NCBI RefSeq assembly: GCF_900090325.1
Contig: NZ_FMHW01000002.1
Span: 1,984,001-2,048,000, forward strand
Direction of reading: 5' to 3'
From: Micromonospora pallida
GTDB lineage: Bacteria; Actinomycetota; Actinomycetes; Mycobacteriales; Micromonosporaceae
DNA length: 64,000 nt
Shown: one piece after another, positions 16,276 to 25,882 of the stretch
Layout of the letters: each line of letters starts with the position of its first letter
Numbering within the stretch: position 1 is the stretch's first letter
Notes under the pieces: model-generated
What the model saw: only the letters and a program-made list of their open reading frames with translations
Told to the model about the DNA's origin: nothing
Databases searched by the model: none
Translations under genes and position numbers: made by a program

Positions 16276-17598
16276 TCAGTTCGGGGCGGCTGGACGCTGC
16301 TGGTAGACGTCAGGGACGCCATCCTGGTTGTCGTCGCGCCGGTCCTGCTCGTCGATGCGCCGGTAGACCGCGTTGCGGCGGACCAGCAGGATCGACGCGA
16401 CCGTGGCCGCGACCAGGGAGCCGGTCAGCACCCCGGTCTTGACCTTGTCCTCGGCGGCCGTGCCGGCGCCGAAGGCCAGTTCGCCGATGAGCAGCGACAC
16501 GGTGAAACCGATGCCGGCCAGGCAGGCGACGCCGAACAGGTCGGACCAGCTCAGCTCGCGGTCGAGTTCGGCGCGGGTGAACCGGGCCATCAGCCAGGTC
16601 GAACCGAACACCCCGACCGCCTTGCCGAACACCAGCCCGACCGCGATGCCGAGCACGACCGGGTCGGTGAGGAGACCGCCCAGGTCGGTGCCGCGCAACG
16701 AGACCCCGGCGGCGAAGAACGCGAAGACCGGCACGGCGACGCCGGCCGAGACCGGGCGCCAGCGGTGCTCCAGGTGCTCGGCCAGGCCGGGGCCGGCGCC
16801 CCCGCCGAGCACCGGGACGGTGAAGCCGAGCAGTACGCCGGCGATCGTGGCGTGTACCCCGGAGGCGTGCACCAGCGTCCAGGTGGTCACCGCGAGGGGG
16901 AGGAGCGCCCACCACCAGGTCTTGCGCCGCTGCACCAGCAGGGCGAACGCGCCGATCGGCAGCAGCGCCGCGAGCAGCGGTAGAAAGCTGAAGTCGGCGG
17001 TGTAGAAGATCGCGATGACGACGATCGCGAGCAGGTCGTCGACCACGGCCAGGGTGAGCAGGAACGCCCGTAGCCCCTGGGGCAGGTGCGAGCCGATGAC
17101 CGCCAGCACGGCCAGGGCGAACGCGATGTCGGTGGCGACCGGGATGGCCCAGCCGCGCAGCCCGTCGGTGCCGCTGACCAGCATGATCCCGATGTAGAAC
17201 AGCGCCGGCATCAGCATGCCGCACATGGCGGCCACCACCGGCAGGGCGGCCCGCCGGGGGTCGCGTAGCTCGCCGGCGACGAACTCCCGTTTCAGTTCCA
17301 GGCCGACCACGAAGAAGAAGACGGCCAGCAGGCCGTCGGCAGCCCAGGTGGCGAGGTCCAGATCGAGGTGCAGGGCCTTCCCGCCGGGCCAGGGAACCCA
17401 CCCGCCGAGTGTGGCGTAGCTGTCCGCCCAGGGGGAGTTCGCCCAGATCAGGGCGAGGACCGCGCCGAGCAGCAGCAGTCCGCCGCCGACAGTCTCGGTG
17501 CGCAGCACGGCGCCGAGGAAGCGGGCCTCCGGCCAGGAGGAGACCCGGGTGAACAGGCGGCGCTCGCTGGTGGGGGGTGTGGGGTGGCGATCGTTCAT
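16276..17598 (-). CDS. nhaA: Na+/H+ antiporter NhaA
   Basis: 440 residues with the full NhaA helix set. N-terminal [20 protein letters not shown] and [63 protein letters not shown]; and the catalytic aspartate pair in [17 protein letters not shown]. The C-terminal half carries [13 protein letters not shown] and [15 protein letters not shown]. It exchanges protons for Na+ or Li+ in pH and salt homeostasis. The ATG at 17598 is preferred; a GTG at 17607 in frame adds three residues. The gene stands alone. Confidence 0.95.
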   Translation of the reverse strand: MNDRHPTPPTSERRLFTRVSSWPEARFLGAVLRTETVGGGLLLLGAVLALIWANSPWADSYATLGGWVPWPGGKALHLDLDLATWAADGLLAVFFFVVGLELKREFVAGELRDPRRAALPVVAAMCGMLMPALFYIGIMLVSGTDGLRGWAIPVATDIAFALAVLAVIGSHLPQGLRAFLLTLAVVDDLLAIVVIAIFYTADFSFLPLLAALLPIGAFALLVQRRKTWWWALLPLAVTTWTLVHASGVHATIAGVLLGFTVPVLGGGAGPGLAEHLEHRWRPVSAGVAVPVFAFFAAGVSLRGTDLGGLLTDPVVLGIAVGLVFGKAVGVFGSTWLMARFTRAELDRELSWSDLFGVACLAGIGFTVSLLIGELAFGAGTAAEDKVKTGVLTGSLVAATVASILLVRRNAVYRRIDEQDRRDDNQDGVPDVYQQRPAAPN

Positions 17599-17702
17599 CG
17601 GCGGCACTCGTCTCGGCGTCTGGGGTCGACAGGGGGACCATCGCCGACCAGACTTCCCGGCACACCGCCTCCGACCCTAGACGATCCGGGCCGCAGTCTG
17701 CG

Positions 17703-17761
17703 AGCGGTGCGACACGGTTCACCAGGGCCGCGGTCAAGCGGTGCGACGCGGTTCACCCGGG
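17703..17761 (+). repeat. Two-copy tandem repeat, 34-bp period
   Basis: AGCGGTGCGACACGGTTCAC at 17703 recurs at 17737 with one change. It sits in the 210-bp gap between nhaA and the epimerase gene. Confidence 0.55.
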
Positions 17762-17808
17762 CCGGGCGAACAGGCGGTCGCAGCCCCGGGCGACCACGCC
17801 GCCGCTGC

Positions 17809-19665
17809 TCAGCGGGGGAGCGGGAGCGCCGCTTCCGAGTCGGTCCGGACGCAGAGGGCGTCGAGGCGGTTGACCACTTCCGCCGGATCCGCGTACGGGT
17901 CGATGGTCTGCGTCTCCGCCGGGGGCAGCGCCGGCACCGGCACGTGTGAGACGAGCGGGTGCAGCGGCCGGCTGTCGACCTCGCCGGGGCCGAAGAGGTC
18001 CTCGTGCAGCTTCTCGCCCGGCCGCAGCCCGGTGAAGACGATCTCGGCGGGGTGCGGGGCCTCGGCGGCGAGCCGGCGGGCCACGTCGGCGATCCGGACC
18101 GGTTCCCCCATGTCGAGGACGAGCGCCTCGCCGCCCCGGCCGATGCGCGCCGCCTGGAGGACCAGGTGCACCGCCTCATGCACGGTCATGAAGTACCGGG
18201 TCACGTCCGGGTGGGTCACGGTGATCGGCTGACCGGCCTCGATCTGCGCCCGGAACGCGTTGAGCACCGAGCCCCGACTGCTGAGCACATTGCCGAACCG
18301 GACGCTCAGGAACGCCGCGTCGAGCCGCTGGGCGTAGTGCGCGGTCAGTCGTTCCGTCACCCGCTTGGAGTAGCCCAGCACGCTGGCCGGCCGGGCCGCC
18401 TTGTCGGTGGAGATGTTGACGAACCGGGCCACGTCCCGGCACGCCTCCAGCACGTTGAGGGTGCCCAGGACGTTGGTCTTGACCGCCTCGCCGGGGTGCC
18501 GTTGCAGCAGGGTCAGGTGCTTCAGGGCGGCGGCGTGGAACACGACGTCCGGCTGGCGGTCGGCCACGATCCGGGCGATGCCCTCGGCGTCGCGGATGTC
18601 GGCCAGGATCAGCTCCGGCCCGTCGAGCAGGGCGCGACCGTACAGGGACATCTGGAGCGCGTGCAGCGCGGACTCGTCCCGGTCGAGCATCATCAGCTCG
18701 CCCGGCCCGTACCGGGCGATCTGCCGGCAGAGTTCGGCGCCGATCGAGCCGCCCGCCCCGGTCACCAGCACCCGCCGTCCGGCCAGCCCGCTGCCCTCGA
18801 CGGTCAGCTCGGCGGCGCGGTGCGCGCGGCCGAGCAGGTCGGTGAGCTGGAGATCCCGTACGTCGGTGACTGCCACCGGCCGTTCCAGCAGTTCGCGGAC
18901 CGGGGGCAGCACCTTGAACGCGGCTCCGGTTTCCAGCGTCCGGCTGCGTACGTCGCGCAGCAGGTCGGCGTCGGTCCCGGCCATCGAGAAGATCACGGTG
19001 GTCGCGCGGGTGCGCCGGACGACCTGCTGGATGTCGGCTCGTCCGCCCAGCACCCGCAGACCGTGCAGGCGCAGCAGGCGGCGGTCCGGGTCGTCGTCGA
19101 GTAACCCGACCGGCAGGTACCGGCTGCGCGGGTCGCCGAGCAGGGCACGGACCAGTCGTTCGCTCGCCGCGTCGACGCCGTAGACCAGGGCCCGGCTGGC
19201 TGGTTGGCCGGGCCGGTCCCGGCGGTCGCGGTGGTGGCGGTAGCCGGCCCGGGCCGAGACCATGACCAGCAGCGCGACCGCACCCCCGACCAGCGGGGTG
19301 GTGGCCGGCACCGGCCGTTCGGTCATCGGCAGCAGCGAGGCCAGCATCGCGGTGACGGCCAGCGTGACGGTCGCCGCCAGGCACCGGGCCTCGTCGGCGC
19401 TGCCCACCGGGTGCCGTCCGGCGACGGTGAGCCAGAGCTGGCTGATCCCGGTGTGGACCACGGCGCAGACCAGCGCGCTGGCCAGCACCAGCACCGCGTG
19501 CCACGCGGTGAGGTCGAACTCGAACCGGGTCCACGCGGCGGCCATGAAGCCGGCGACCCAGGCCAAGACGTCGAGCGTCAGCAGGGAGATGGTCGCGGTA
19601 CGTCGGGTCACCCAGTCCCGGTGTGGCGCGGGACGGTCCGGGCCGGTGGGGGAAGCGTGGTCCAT
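17809..19665 (-). CDS. Membrane nucleoside-diphosphate-sugar epimerase/dehydratase (CapD/FlaA1-like)
   Basis: 618 residues. An N-terminal four-helix membrane region (about 15-140) and a CoA-binding-like Rossmann segment (RALVYGVDAASERLVRAL) precede the catalytic short-chain dehydrogenase domain. That domain has GRRVLVTGAGGSIGAELCRQ and later STDKAARPASVLGYSKRVTE, where the usual YGASK motif appears as YSKR. Such enzymes make UDP-sugar precursors (for example UDP-GlcNAc 4,6-dehydratase activity) for surface glycans. The ATG at 19665 has GAGGG 8 nt upstream; an ATG at 19722 adds an unlikely leader. It diverges from the Wzz/BY-kinase gene, marking a polysaccharide locus. Confidence 0.9.
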   Translation of the reverse strand: MDHASPTGPDRPAPHRDWVTRRTATISLLTLDVLAWVAGFMAAAWTRFEFDLTAWHAVLVLASALVCAVVHTGISQLWLTVAGRHPVGSADEARCLAATVTLAVTAMLASLLPMTERPVPATTPLVGGAVALLVMVSARAGYRHHRDRRDRPGQPASRALVYGVDAASERLVRALLGDPRSRYLPVGLLDDDPDRRLLRLHGLRVLGGRADIQQVVRRTRATTVIFSMAGTDADLLRDVRSRTLETGAAFKVLPPVRELLERPVAVTDVRDLQLTDLLGRAHRAAELTVEGSGLAGRRVLVTGAGGSIGAELCRQIARYGPGELMMLDRDESALHALQMSLYGRALLDGPELILADIRDAEGIARIVADRQPDVVFHAAALKHLTLLQRHPGEAVKTNVLGTLNVLEACRDVARFVNISTDKAARPASVLGYSKRVTERLTAHYAQRLDAAFLSVRFGNVLSSRGSVLNAFRAQIEAGQPITVTHPDVTRYFMTVHEAVHLVLQAARIGRGGEALVLDMGEPVRIADVARRLAAEAPHPAEIVFTGLRPGEKLHEDLFGPGEVDSRPLHPLVSHVPVPALPPAETQTIDPYADPAEVVNRLDALCVRTDSEAALPLPR

Positions 19666-19865
19666 CTTGTGCCCTCGAAAGTTGGTGAGTACTGGTCGGA
19701 CCGGCATTGAGGGGAATGCCACCTATTTTGCCGATTTATCAACTACATTCGGCGAGATGGCGCTAACGACCGGTGAGCGGTCTTCATCCTGTCACGGGTT
19801 ATGTCCAGTTTGGGGGATTTCGTGCAGTTCAACCACGTGCTGATCGGTGTCCGGGGGCGCGCCTG
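19666..19865. promoter_or_regulatory. Divergent promoter region of the polysaccharide locus
   Basis: 200 bp between the epimerase and the Wzz/BY-kinase genes. It includes a relatively AT-rich stretch (about 19715-19750, CCTATTTTGCCGATTTATCA) where both promoters should lie. No operator is assigned. Confidence 0.45.
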
Positions 19866-21313
19866 ATGGACCTCCGCACCTACCTTCAGCTCATCCGCCG
19901 CCAGTGGTGGATCGTGCTGGCCACGGTTCTGGTCGCCCTCGGGGTGGCCGGCTACCTCACCGTCCGGGCCGAGCCGCGGTACGTGGCGTCGGTGACCTTC
20001 TTCGTCACCACGCCGAGCCAGGGCGTCACTGACGCGTACCAGGGCAACCTCTGGCTCCAACAGCGGGTCAAGTCCTACGCCGACCTGCTGCGCAGCGAGC
20101 GGCTCGCGCGCGCCGTCGCCGCCGACCCGGCGTTGGGTCTGACTCCCGCAGGCGTGCAGGACCGGGTCGACGCCTCCCTCCAGACCGGCACGGTGCTGAT
20201 CGAGGCGAGGGTCACCGACACCGACCGGCAGCGGGCGCTGCGGGTCGCCCAGGTGGTGGCGGTGAAGTTCGCCGACCTGGTCAAGACGGTCGAGACACCG
20301 CCGGAGGGACGCTCCTCGGTCAAGATGGAGGTGGTCAGCGGTCCCGGGGTGGGCGCCGAGCCGGTCTCCCCACGGGTGGACCGCAACCTGCTGCTCGGCG
20401 GGCTGCTCGGGTTGCTCGCCGGGATCGGGCTGGCCGTGCTGCGAGGGCTGGTCGACACGCGGCTGCGCGACGGGGAGACACTCCAGCGCGCGACCGGAAG
20501 CCCGCTGCTCGGCGAGATTCCCTTCGACGCGGACGCGCGTACCTCGCCGCTGATCGTCGGCGACGCGGCGACCTCCGCCCGCGCCGAGTCGGTCCGCAAG
20601 CTTCGTACCAACCTGCGCTTCGTCGACGTGCACGAACCGGCTCGGATCATCGCCGTGACCAGCGCGTTGCAGGGGGAGGGGAAGACCACGCTCTCCTGCA
20701 ACCTGGCCATCACCCTCGCCGAGGCGGGGTGGCGGGTGCTGCTGGTGGACGCGGACCTGCGTCGCCCCCGGGTGGCCGAGTACCTCGGACTGGAGCAGGG
20801 CATCGGCCTGACCGACGTGCTGCTCGGTGACGTCCAGGTCGGTGACGTGGTGCAGCGCTGGGGGACCGGTCCCTGTTGGTGCTCCCCAGCGGCTCCAACC
20901 CGCCGAACCCCAGCGAGCTGCTCGGCTCCAAGGCCATGGCGGACCTGCTGCTGGCCCTGCGCGACTCGGCGGACATCGTCATCATCGACACCGCTCCGCT
21001 GCTCGCGGTCACCGACGGGGTGGTGGTGGCCGTGCAGGCCGACGGCGCGCTGATGGTCAGCCAGCAGGGCCGGACCTCCCGCAACCAGGTCGCGCGGGCG
21101 GCCAAGGCGCTGCACTCGGTCTCGGTGCGAACGCTCGGCTGCGTGCTCAACATGGCCCGGGTGGCCAGGTCCGACGCCTACCAGTACGAGGCGTACCGGG
21201 TGGCCACGGGCCGCCGGGGCGTGCCGGCGGACCGGGCCACCGCCCGCCGCGGCATGGGTAGCCGGTCCGGTGTCGGTCAGGCCGCCCAGGAACTCACCCG
21301 GCTGCCGCGATGA
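19866..21313 (+). pseudogene. Wzz/BY-kinase chain-length and tyrosine autokinase gene, broken by one frameshift
   Basis: Two frames make one protein of about 480 residues. The Wzz part has helices at about 15-33 and 175-197. The kinase part has Walker A (LQGEGKTTLS, about residue 270), Walker A' (VLLVDADLRRPRV), Walker B (IVIIDTAPLL) and a C-terminal tyrosine cluster (DAYQYEAYR). The frame shifts at GGGGG, 20860-20864: one more G would join VVQRWG to DRSLLVLPSGSNPP smoothly. Both halves are otherwise intact with no further damage, so a sequencing error or a very recent mutation is likelier than decay. Partner of the LMW phosphatase next door. Confidence 0.85.
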
Positions 21314-21845
21314 GCACGCCGATCGGCGCCATCGACCGCTCGATCTCCTCGGCGCACCGCTGGAAGTCGGCCGCCGTACCGCCGATCGGATCCACCAGGT
21401 CGTCCGCGTCCGGCCTCGGTTGCAGCCGGCTCCGCGCCTGGGCGGCGGCCTCCACCGCCGCCCGGACCGGCCGACCCGCCGCCCGGCGCGGCGGGTCGGC
21501 CACCGCGGCGAGCCGGGCGAACTGGCGCAACGTGAAGGTCCGGTGCACCGTCGCCGGGGCCAGCGCCACGCAGACCGCGCGTTGTCGGCGGGTGGCGGTG
21601 AGCACCAGGGCGGCCTCGGTGAGCTGCTCGGACTCCAATCGCCGGCTGCGGAAACCGCTCGCGTCGATCCCCCGGGCGGCGGTGATGACCGCCGCGTACG
21701 GGTGGATCGGCCGCCCGGCGACGGCATCGGTACCGGCACTGGCCACCGTCACCGGCCACCGGTCCAGCGCCCGCCGGGCGAGGTACTCCGCCATCGGCGA
21801 CCGGCACAGGTTGGCGTGGCAGACGAACAGCACCTGTTCGGTCAT
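21294..21845 (-). CDS. Low-molecular-weight protein tyrosine phosphatase
   Basis: 183 residues. The phosphatase loop is at the N-terminus: LFVCHANLCRSPMAEYLARR, with the CX5RS signature; the distal general acid is in DLVDPIGG. Family length is about 150-190. Start at the ATG of MTEQVLFVC. It is convergent with the BY-kinase gene (20-bp overlap of coding ends), the classical kinase/phosphatase pair that cycles tyrosine phosphorylation of Wzz-type proteins during polysaccharide export. Some distance between the CX5R loop and the acid is filled with Arg/Ala-rich sequence. Confidence 0.9.
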   Translation of the reverse strand: MTEQVLFVCHANLCRSPMAEYLARRALDRWPVTVASAGTDAVAGRPIHPYAAVITAARGIDASGFRSRRLESEQLTEAALVLTATRRQRAVCVALAPATVHRTFTLRQFARLAAVADPPRRAAGRPVRAAVEAAAQARSRLQPRPDADDLVDPIGGTAADFQRCAEEIERSMAPIGVLIAAAG

Positions 21846-21989
21846 CGGGGCCCCTCGTGTACGGCGCGTTTCGGACCCGGCCGTGCCCGGTGAGGGGCGG
21901 CGGTCGGGTGAGGGGATGTCGGCATCGTATGCGGTGGGCCGCCCGGCGTGCCCGGTCGCCGCGCCGGCCGACGGGACGGGGGTGGCCCA

Positions 21990-23192
21990 GTGCGTGTCGG
22001 TGTCCTGACGTACCACTTCCCGCCCGAGCCGGCGTTCCTGCCCGGCAGCCTGGCCGAGGCGTTGGCCGCCCGGGGGCACGAGGTGCGAGTGCTGACCGGC
22101 TTCCCGCACCACCCCGGCGGGCGGATTCACCCGGGCTGGCAGCAGCACTGGCGGTACGAGACCCGGAGCGAACGGTTGACCGTGCGGCGGGTGCCCCGAT
22201 ATTCGGCCGACTCCTCGCCTCGGGCGCGGCTCGCCGGTCAGCTCACGTTCGCCACCGCCGCCGCGCTCGCCGGCCGCCGCTTCCTGGCCGGGATCGACGT
22301 GCTGCACGTCTGTCAGGTGCCGGCGGCGACCCTCGCCGCCGAGGCGGTGCGGCAGGTGCTGCCCCGGGTGCCGTTCCTGCTGCACGTCCAGGATGTTCGG
22401 CCGCGCGCGGAACTGACCGGAGAAGTGGGCGGCGCGGGGACCGCCGCCGTGCTTCGCCGGCTCCTGCGGGACGCCGACGCGATCGCGGTGGGCGCCCCGT
22501 CCATGCGGGACCTGGTGACCGCCGCCGGCGCCGACCCTTCCCGGGTACGGCTGGTGCTGCCCTGGACCGACGAGCGGATCTTCCGTCCGGTCCGGCCGAG
22601 CCCGGCCGCCCAGCGCCTGGTCGGTGGTGCGGGACGCTGTGTGGTGATGCATGCGGGCACGATCGGTGAGCGGCAGCGACTGGAGACGGCGGTCCGGGCG
22701 GCGGCCGCGGTGCCGGACCGGGTGGACCTGGTCCTCGTCGGCTCCGGTGCGGACGAACCGCGCATCCGGGAACTGGTGGGCGACTGGGGCGTGCGCAACG
22801 TCCGCTTCGTCGACCGGCGGTCGCCGACGGAGATGGCCGACCTCTACGCGGTCGCCGACTACCAACTCGTGACGCTGCGGGATCTGCCCGAACTGCGTGG
22901 TGTGGTGCCCGCGAAGCTGCCGGCGGCCTTCTCCTGCGCCGCGCCGGTGATCGCCGCCGCGGCCGGCGACACGGTGGCGATGGTCGAGCGGGCGCGGGCG
23001 GGCCTGTCCTGTCCGCCGGAGGACTGGGCGTCCCTGGCCGACCGGTTCTGGCTGGCCGCCACCATTCCGGCAGAGGCCCGGACGGAGATGGGCCGGCGGG
23101 GCCGGGAGACGTACCAGCGGCACATGTCGATGCGCGCCGGCGTGGACCGGATCGAGCAGACGCTCTACGACATCTCCGCCCCGGACCACTGA
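21990..23192 (+). CDS. Glycosyltransferase family 4, WcaI/WbuB-like
   Basis: 400 residues from the GTG at 21990 (VRVGVLTYHFPPEP). Supporting blocks are GSLAEALAARGHEVRVLTGFPHHP, an acceptor-side HVQDVRP, donor-site CVVMHAGTIGERQRLE, VDLVLVGSGADEP, and the nucleotide-sugar region VTLRDLPELRGVVPAKLPAAFSC, the last matching ADP/UDP-binding GT-B folds. No signal peptide. A frame to 21948 is open but has no better ribosome site. It transfers a sugar in building the polysaccharide, downstream of the epimerase and chain-length genes. Confidence 0.88.
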   Translation: MRVGVLTYHFPPEPAFLPGSLAEALAARGHEVRVLTGFPHHPGGRIHPGWQQHWRYETRSERLTVRRVPRYSADSSPRARLAGQLTFATAAALAGRRFLAGIDVLHVCQVPAATLAAEAVRQVLPRVPFLLHVQDVRPRAELTGEVGGAGTAAVLRRLLRDADAIAVGAPSMRDLVTAAGADPSRVRLVLPWTDERIFRPVRPSPAAQRLVGGAGRCVVMHAGTIGERQRLETAVRAAAAVPDRVDLVLVGSGADEPRIRELVGDWGVRNVRFVDRRSPTEMADLYAVADYQLVTLRDLPELRGVVPAKLPAAFSCAAPVIAAAAGDTVAMVERARAGLSCPPEDWASLADRFWLAATIPAEARTEMGRRGRETYQRHMSMRAGVDRIEQTLYDISAPDH

Positions 23193-23314
23193 CCCGAGCC
23201 GACGTCGCGAATCGCCCATATCAACACTTAATTTCCAAAAAGCCCCATGAGCTGCGGAAATAGGATAAAAAGCTGACAGGAAGGCACTTATCGTCCTATT
23301 CCCGGGAGGCTTGG
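23193..23314 (+). promoter_or_regulatory. AT-rich promoter region with inverted repeat
   Basis: The 122-bp gap before the DUF4012 gene is unusually AT-rich for this genome (TTAATTTCCAAAAAGCC, GGATAAAAAG). AATAGGA at 23259-23265 and TCCTATT at 23294-23300 form a 7-bp dyad around a candidate promoter. GGGAGG precedes the start of the next gene. Confidence 0.5.
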
Positions 23315-25093
23315 GTGACCGTACGCGCAGCGCCGTGGTGGCGGCGGGGCCGTGGCGCCCGATCACGACTGCGTCGGACGGCCCTCGTCGGCCTGCTGAT
23401 CGGCGTGCTGTTGCTGGCCGGGTCCGGCTGGGTCGGGTTCCGGGGCTGGCAGACCCGGGGCCACCTGCTGGTCGCTGCGGAGCTGGCCCGCGAACTGGGT
23501 GCCCACCTGGTCGGTGGGGACGTCGAGCACGCCCGGGCCACCCTGTCCGCGCTTCAGGAACGGGCTGCCGCCGCGCGGCGGGCAACCGCTGATCCCGGGT
23601 GGGCGCTCGGCCGGCGGGCCCCGTACGCGGGCGACGACCTGACCGCCGTACGCCAGGTGGCCGTCACCGTGGACGAGCTGGCGCACCGGGCGTTCCCCCG
23701 GCTGCTCGGCCTCGACCTCGAGGACCTCCTGCCCCGCCAGGGCCGGCTCGACCTGGCCGGCCTGGGCGCGGCGGAGCAGGACCTGGCCGCCGCTGACGAG
23801 GTCGTCCGGCAGGCCCGGACGCGGCTCGGCGGGGTGCCCGCCGCCGGCCTGACGCGGCAGGTCGACGCGGCCGTGACCGAACTGCGCGCCGAGGTCGACC
23901 GGCTCGCCGGGCTGACCGGGGCGGTGAGCCGGGGAGCGGCGCTGTTGCCGCCGTTGCTCGGTGTCGCCGAGGGTCGGGACTACCTGCTGCTCTCCCAGAA
24001 CCTCGCCGAGCTGCGCGCCACCGGCGGGATGTTCGGCGCGTACGCGGTGGTGCGGGCCGAGCGGGGGCGGATTCGACTGGTTCGGCAGGGTACGGCCGGG
24101 CAACTGGGTCACTTTCTGCCACCGCTGCCCGGGGTCAGCCCGGAGATGCGCGGCCTCTACACCGACCTGCCCGGCATCTGGCCGGCGGACGTCAACCTGA
24201 CCCCGCACTTCCCGACCGCCGCCGCGCTCTACCACGAGATGTACCGGCGTCGCACCGGGGAGACCGTCGACGGTGTCCTGGCCACCGACCCGGTGGCCCT
24301 GTCGTACCTGCTGGCGGTGACCGGACCGGTCGAGGTGCCCGGCTTCGGCCGCCTGACCGCCGACGGCGCGGTCCGGTCGCTGCTGTCGGAGAGCTACCTG
24401 AAGCTCGACCTGCGCCGCCAGGACGAGTTCTTCGCCCGGTCCGCGGCGGCGGTGCTCGAAACCCTACTCGCCCGATCCGCCCAACCCCGTGCGCTTTTGT
24501 CGGCTTTCGACCGATCTGTGGCGGAAGGACGGATATTGTTCTGGAGTGCCCACCCGGAGGAACAGCGGACGCTCGGCGAGAGCCGGCTGACCGGCGTGCT
24601 TCCGGAGCGGGAGGCACAGCCGACGGTCGGCGTGTTCCTCAACGACGGCAGCGGCGCGAAGCTCGGCTACTACCTGGAACCGAGCGCGGAGCTGACGGTC
24701 GGCGGCTGCCGGCCGGACGGTCGCCACGAACTCCGGCTGAGGATGTCGTTGCACTCGACGGCACCGAGGTCGGGACTCACGCCCTCCGTCCTGGGCGTCG
24801 GCCGCGCGGGCGACCCGTACGTCGTCCGGACCCTGGTCTACGTGTTCAGCCCGGCAGGCGGGACGGTGCTGCGGGCCCGGCTGGACGGCACCGAGACGCC
24901 ACTGGGCAGCGGGACCGAGCGCCGCCGCCAGGTCGCCGTCGCCACCGTCGAGGTCGGACCGGCTGGCACCAGGACCCTCGAGGTCGACCTGCTGTCCGCC
25001 CCGGGCGGCACCGGCGGGGCCGAACTGCGGCTCACCCCCACCGCCACCCCCTGGACCACCCACATCCACACCGCGTCACCCTGTCACCAGTAG
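23315..25093 (+). CDS. DUF4012 membrane-anchored protein
   Basis: 592 residues, GTG start. A basic N-terminus and one transmembrane helix (about 23-43, ALVGLLIGVLLLAGSGWVGF) place the large C-terminal domain outside the cell. The DUF4012 core is marked by GRDYLLLSQNLAELRATGGMF-like sequence, WPADVNLTPHFPTAA, DGVLATDPVALSYLLAVTG, and GVFLNDGSGAKLGYYL. Members occur beside exopolysaccharide genes and LytR-like proteins in actinobacteria. The next gene begins 14 nt downstream and encodes a sortase substrate, so the pair may decorate or tether a surface polymer. Biochemical role unknown. Confidence 0.88.
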   Translation: MTVRAAPWWRRGRGARSRLRRTALVGLLIGVLLLAGSGWVGFRGWQTRGHLLVAAELARELGAHLVGGDVEHARATLSALQERAAAARRATADPGWALGRRAPYAGDDLTAVRQVAVTVDELAHRAFPRLLGLDLEDLLPRQGRLDLAGLGAAEQDLAAADEVVRQARTRLGGVPAAGLTRQVDAAVTELRAEVDRLAGLTGAVSRGAALLPPLLGVAEGRDYLLLSQNLAELRATGGMFGAYAVVRAERGRIRLVRQGTAGQLGHFLPPLPGVSPEMRGLYTDLPGIWPADVNLTPHFPTAAALYHEMYRRRTGETVDGVLATDPVALSYLLAVTGPVEVPGFGRLTADGAVRSLLSESYLKLDLRRQDEFFARSAAAVLETLLARSAQPRALLSAFDRSVAEGRILFWSAHPEEQRTLGESRLTGVLPEREAQPTVGVFLNDGSGAKLGYYLEPSAELTVGGCRPDGRHELRLRMSLHSTAPRSGLTPSVLGVGRAGDPYVVRTLVYVFSPAGGTVLRARLDGTETPLGSGTERRRQVAVATVEVGPAGTRTLEVDLLSAPGGTGGAELRLTPTATPWTTHIHTASPCHQ

Positions 25094-25107
25094 GAAGGAC
25101 CCGAGAC

Positions 25108-25827
25108 ATGCGGCTATCCCGCATCATCACGACCATCGCGGTTGGCCTGGCCGTGGCGGCCGTGCCCACCGCAGCGGGGGCGGCCCTGTCCCAGCCGCAG
25201 CCACCGCCGCAGCCAACGCAACCACCGACACAGCCACCGCCCTACCAGCCACCGGGACCGTCCCTGACCGTCTCGCCGAGCACCGTGGACGTCGGTGAGA
25301 TCGTGACGGTGACCGGCCGGGGCTTCGGCTCCCGGGAGCAGGTGGAGATCACCATCACCACCGGTCCGCTCGCCGTCGGTGTGCCAGGACAGGGTGCCCG
25401 GCGGGGCGACGGCAGCACCGTGGCGCTCGCCCCGGTGTCGTACCAGCGCGCCGACCAGCCGCAGCCCGGCGGGCCGAGGGGCCCCCAGCACGTGCCGGGC
25501 AACGGCCCGTGGAACGGGTCCAGCAACGGGGCGTGGCAGGTCTTCTGGATCCGCGCCGACGATGACGGCTACTTCCAGTTTGCCTTCCGTCCGCGCCATC
25601 CCGGAACGATCACGATATCGGCCCGGGGGACGACGACCGGTCGGAGCGCGACCGCCGTGCTGACCGTCCTGCGCCCCAACCAGGGGGACGACGACCCGCT
25701 GCCGGTCACCGGCAGCAGCCTGGAGACCCCACTCAAGGTCGGCGGCGGCCTGGTCGGCGCCGGCGTGGTGCTGCTGCTGACGACGTTCGCGTTGCGGCGA
25801 CGCAACCGCGCGGGCACCGCGGGCTGA
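25108..25827 (+). CDS. LPXTG-anchored surface protein with IPT-like domain
   Basis: 239 residues. Signal peptide about 1-27 (IITTIAVGLAVAAVPTAAGA). A Pro/Gln-rich segment follows, then an IPT/TIG-like beta sandwich (SLTVSPSTVDVGEIVTVTGR) and FRPRHPGTITISARG. The C-terminus is a sortase signal: LPVTG, a hydrophobic helix (VGGGLVGAGVVLLLTTFAL) and RRRNR. It should be covalently linked to peptidoglycan. GGAAGG precedes the ATG, 14 nt after the DUF4012 stop, so both are likely co-transcribed with the polysaccharide locus. Confidence 0.88.
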   Translation: MRLSRIITTIAVGLAVAAVPTAAGAALSQPQPPPQPTQPPTQPPPYQPPGPSLTVSPSTVDVGEIVTVTGRGFGSREQVEITITTGPLAVGVPGQGARRGDGSTVALAPVSYQRADQPQPGGPRGPQHVPGNGPWNGSSNGAWQVFWIRADDDGYFQFAFRPRHPGTITISARGTTTGRSATAVLTVLRPNQGDDDPLPVTGSSLETPLKVGGGLVGAGVVLLLTTFALRRRNRAGTAG

Positions 25828-25882
25828 CCGCACCCGGCACACGGATGGACCGCCCCGCCGAACCCACGGGTCCGGCGGGGCG

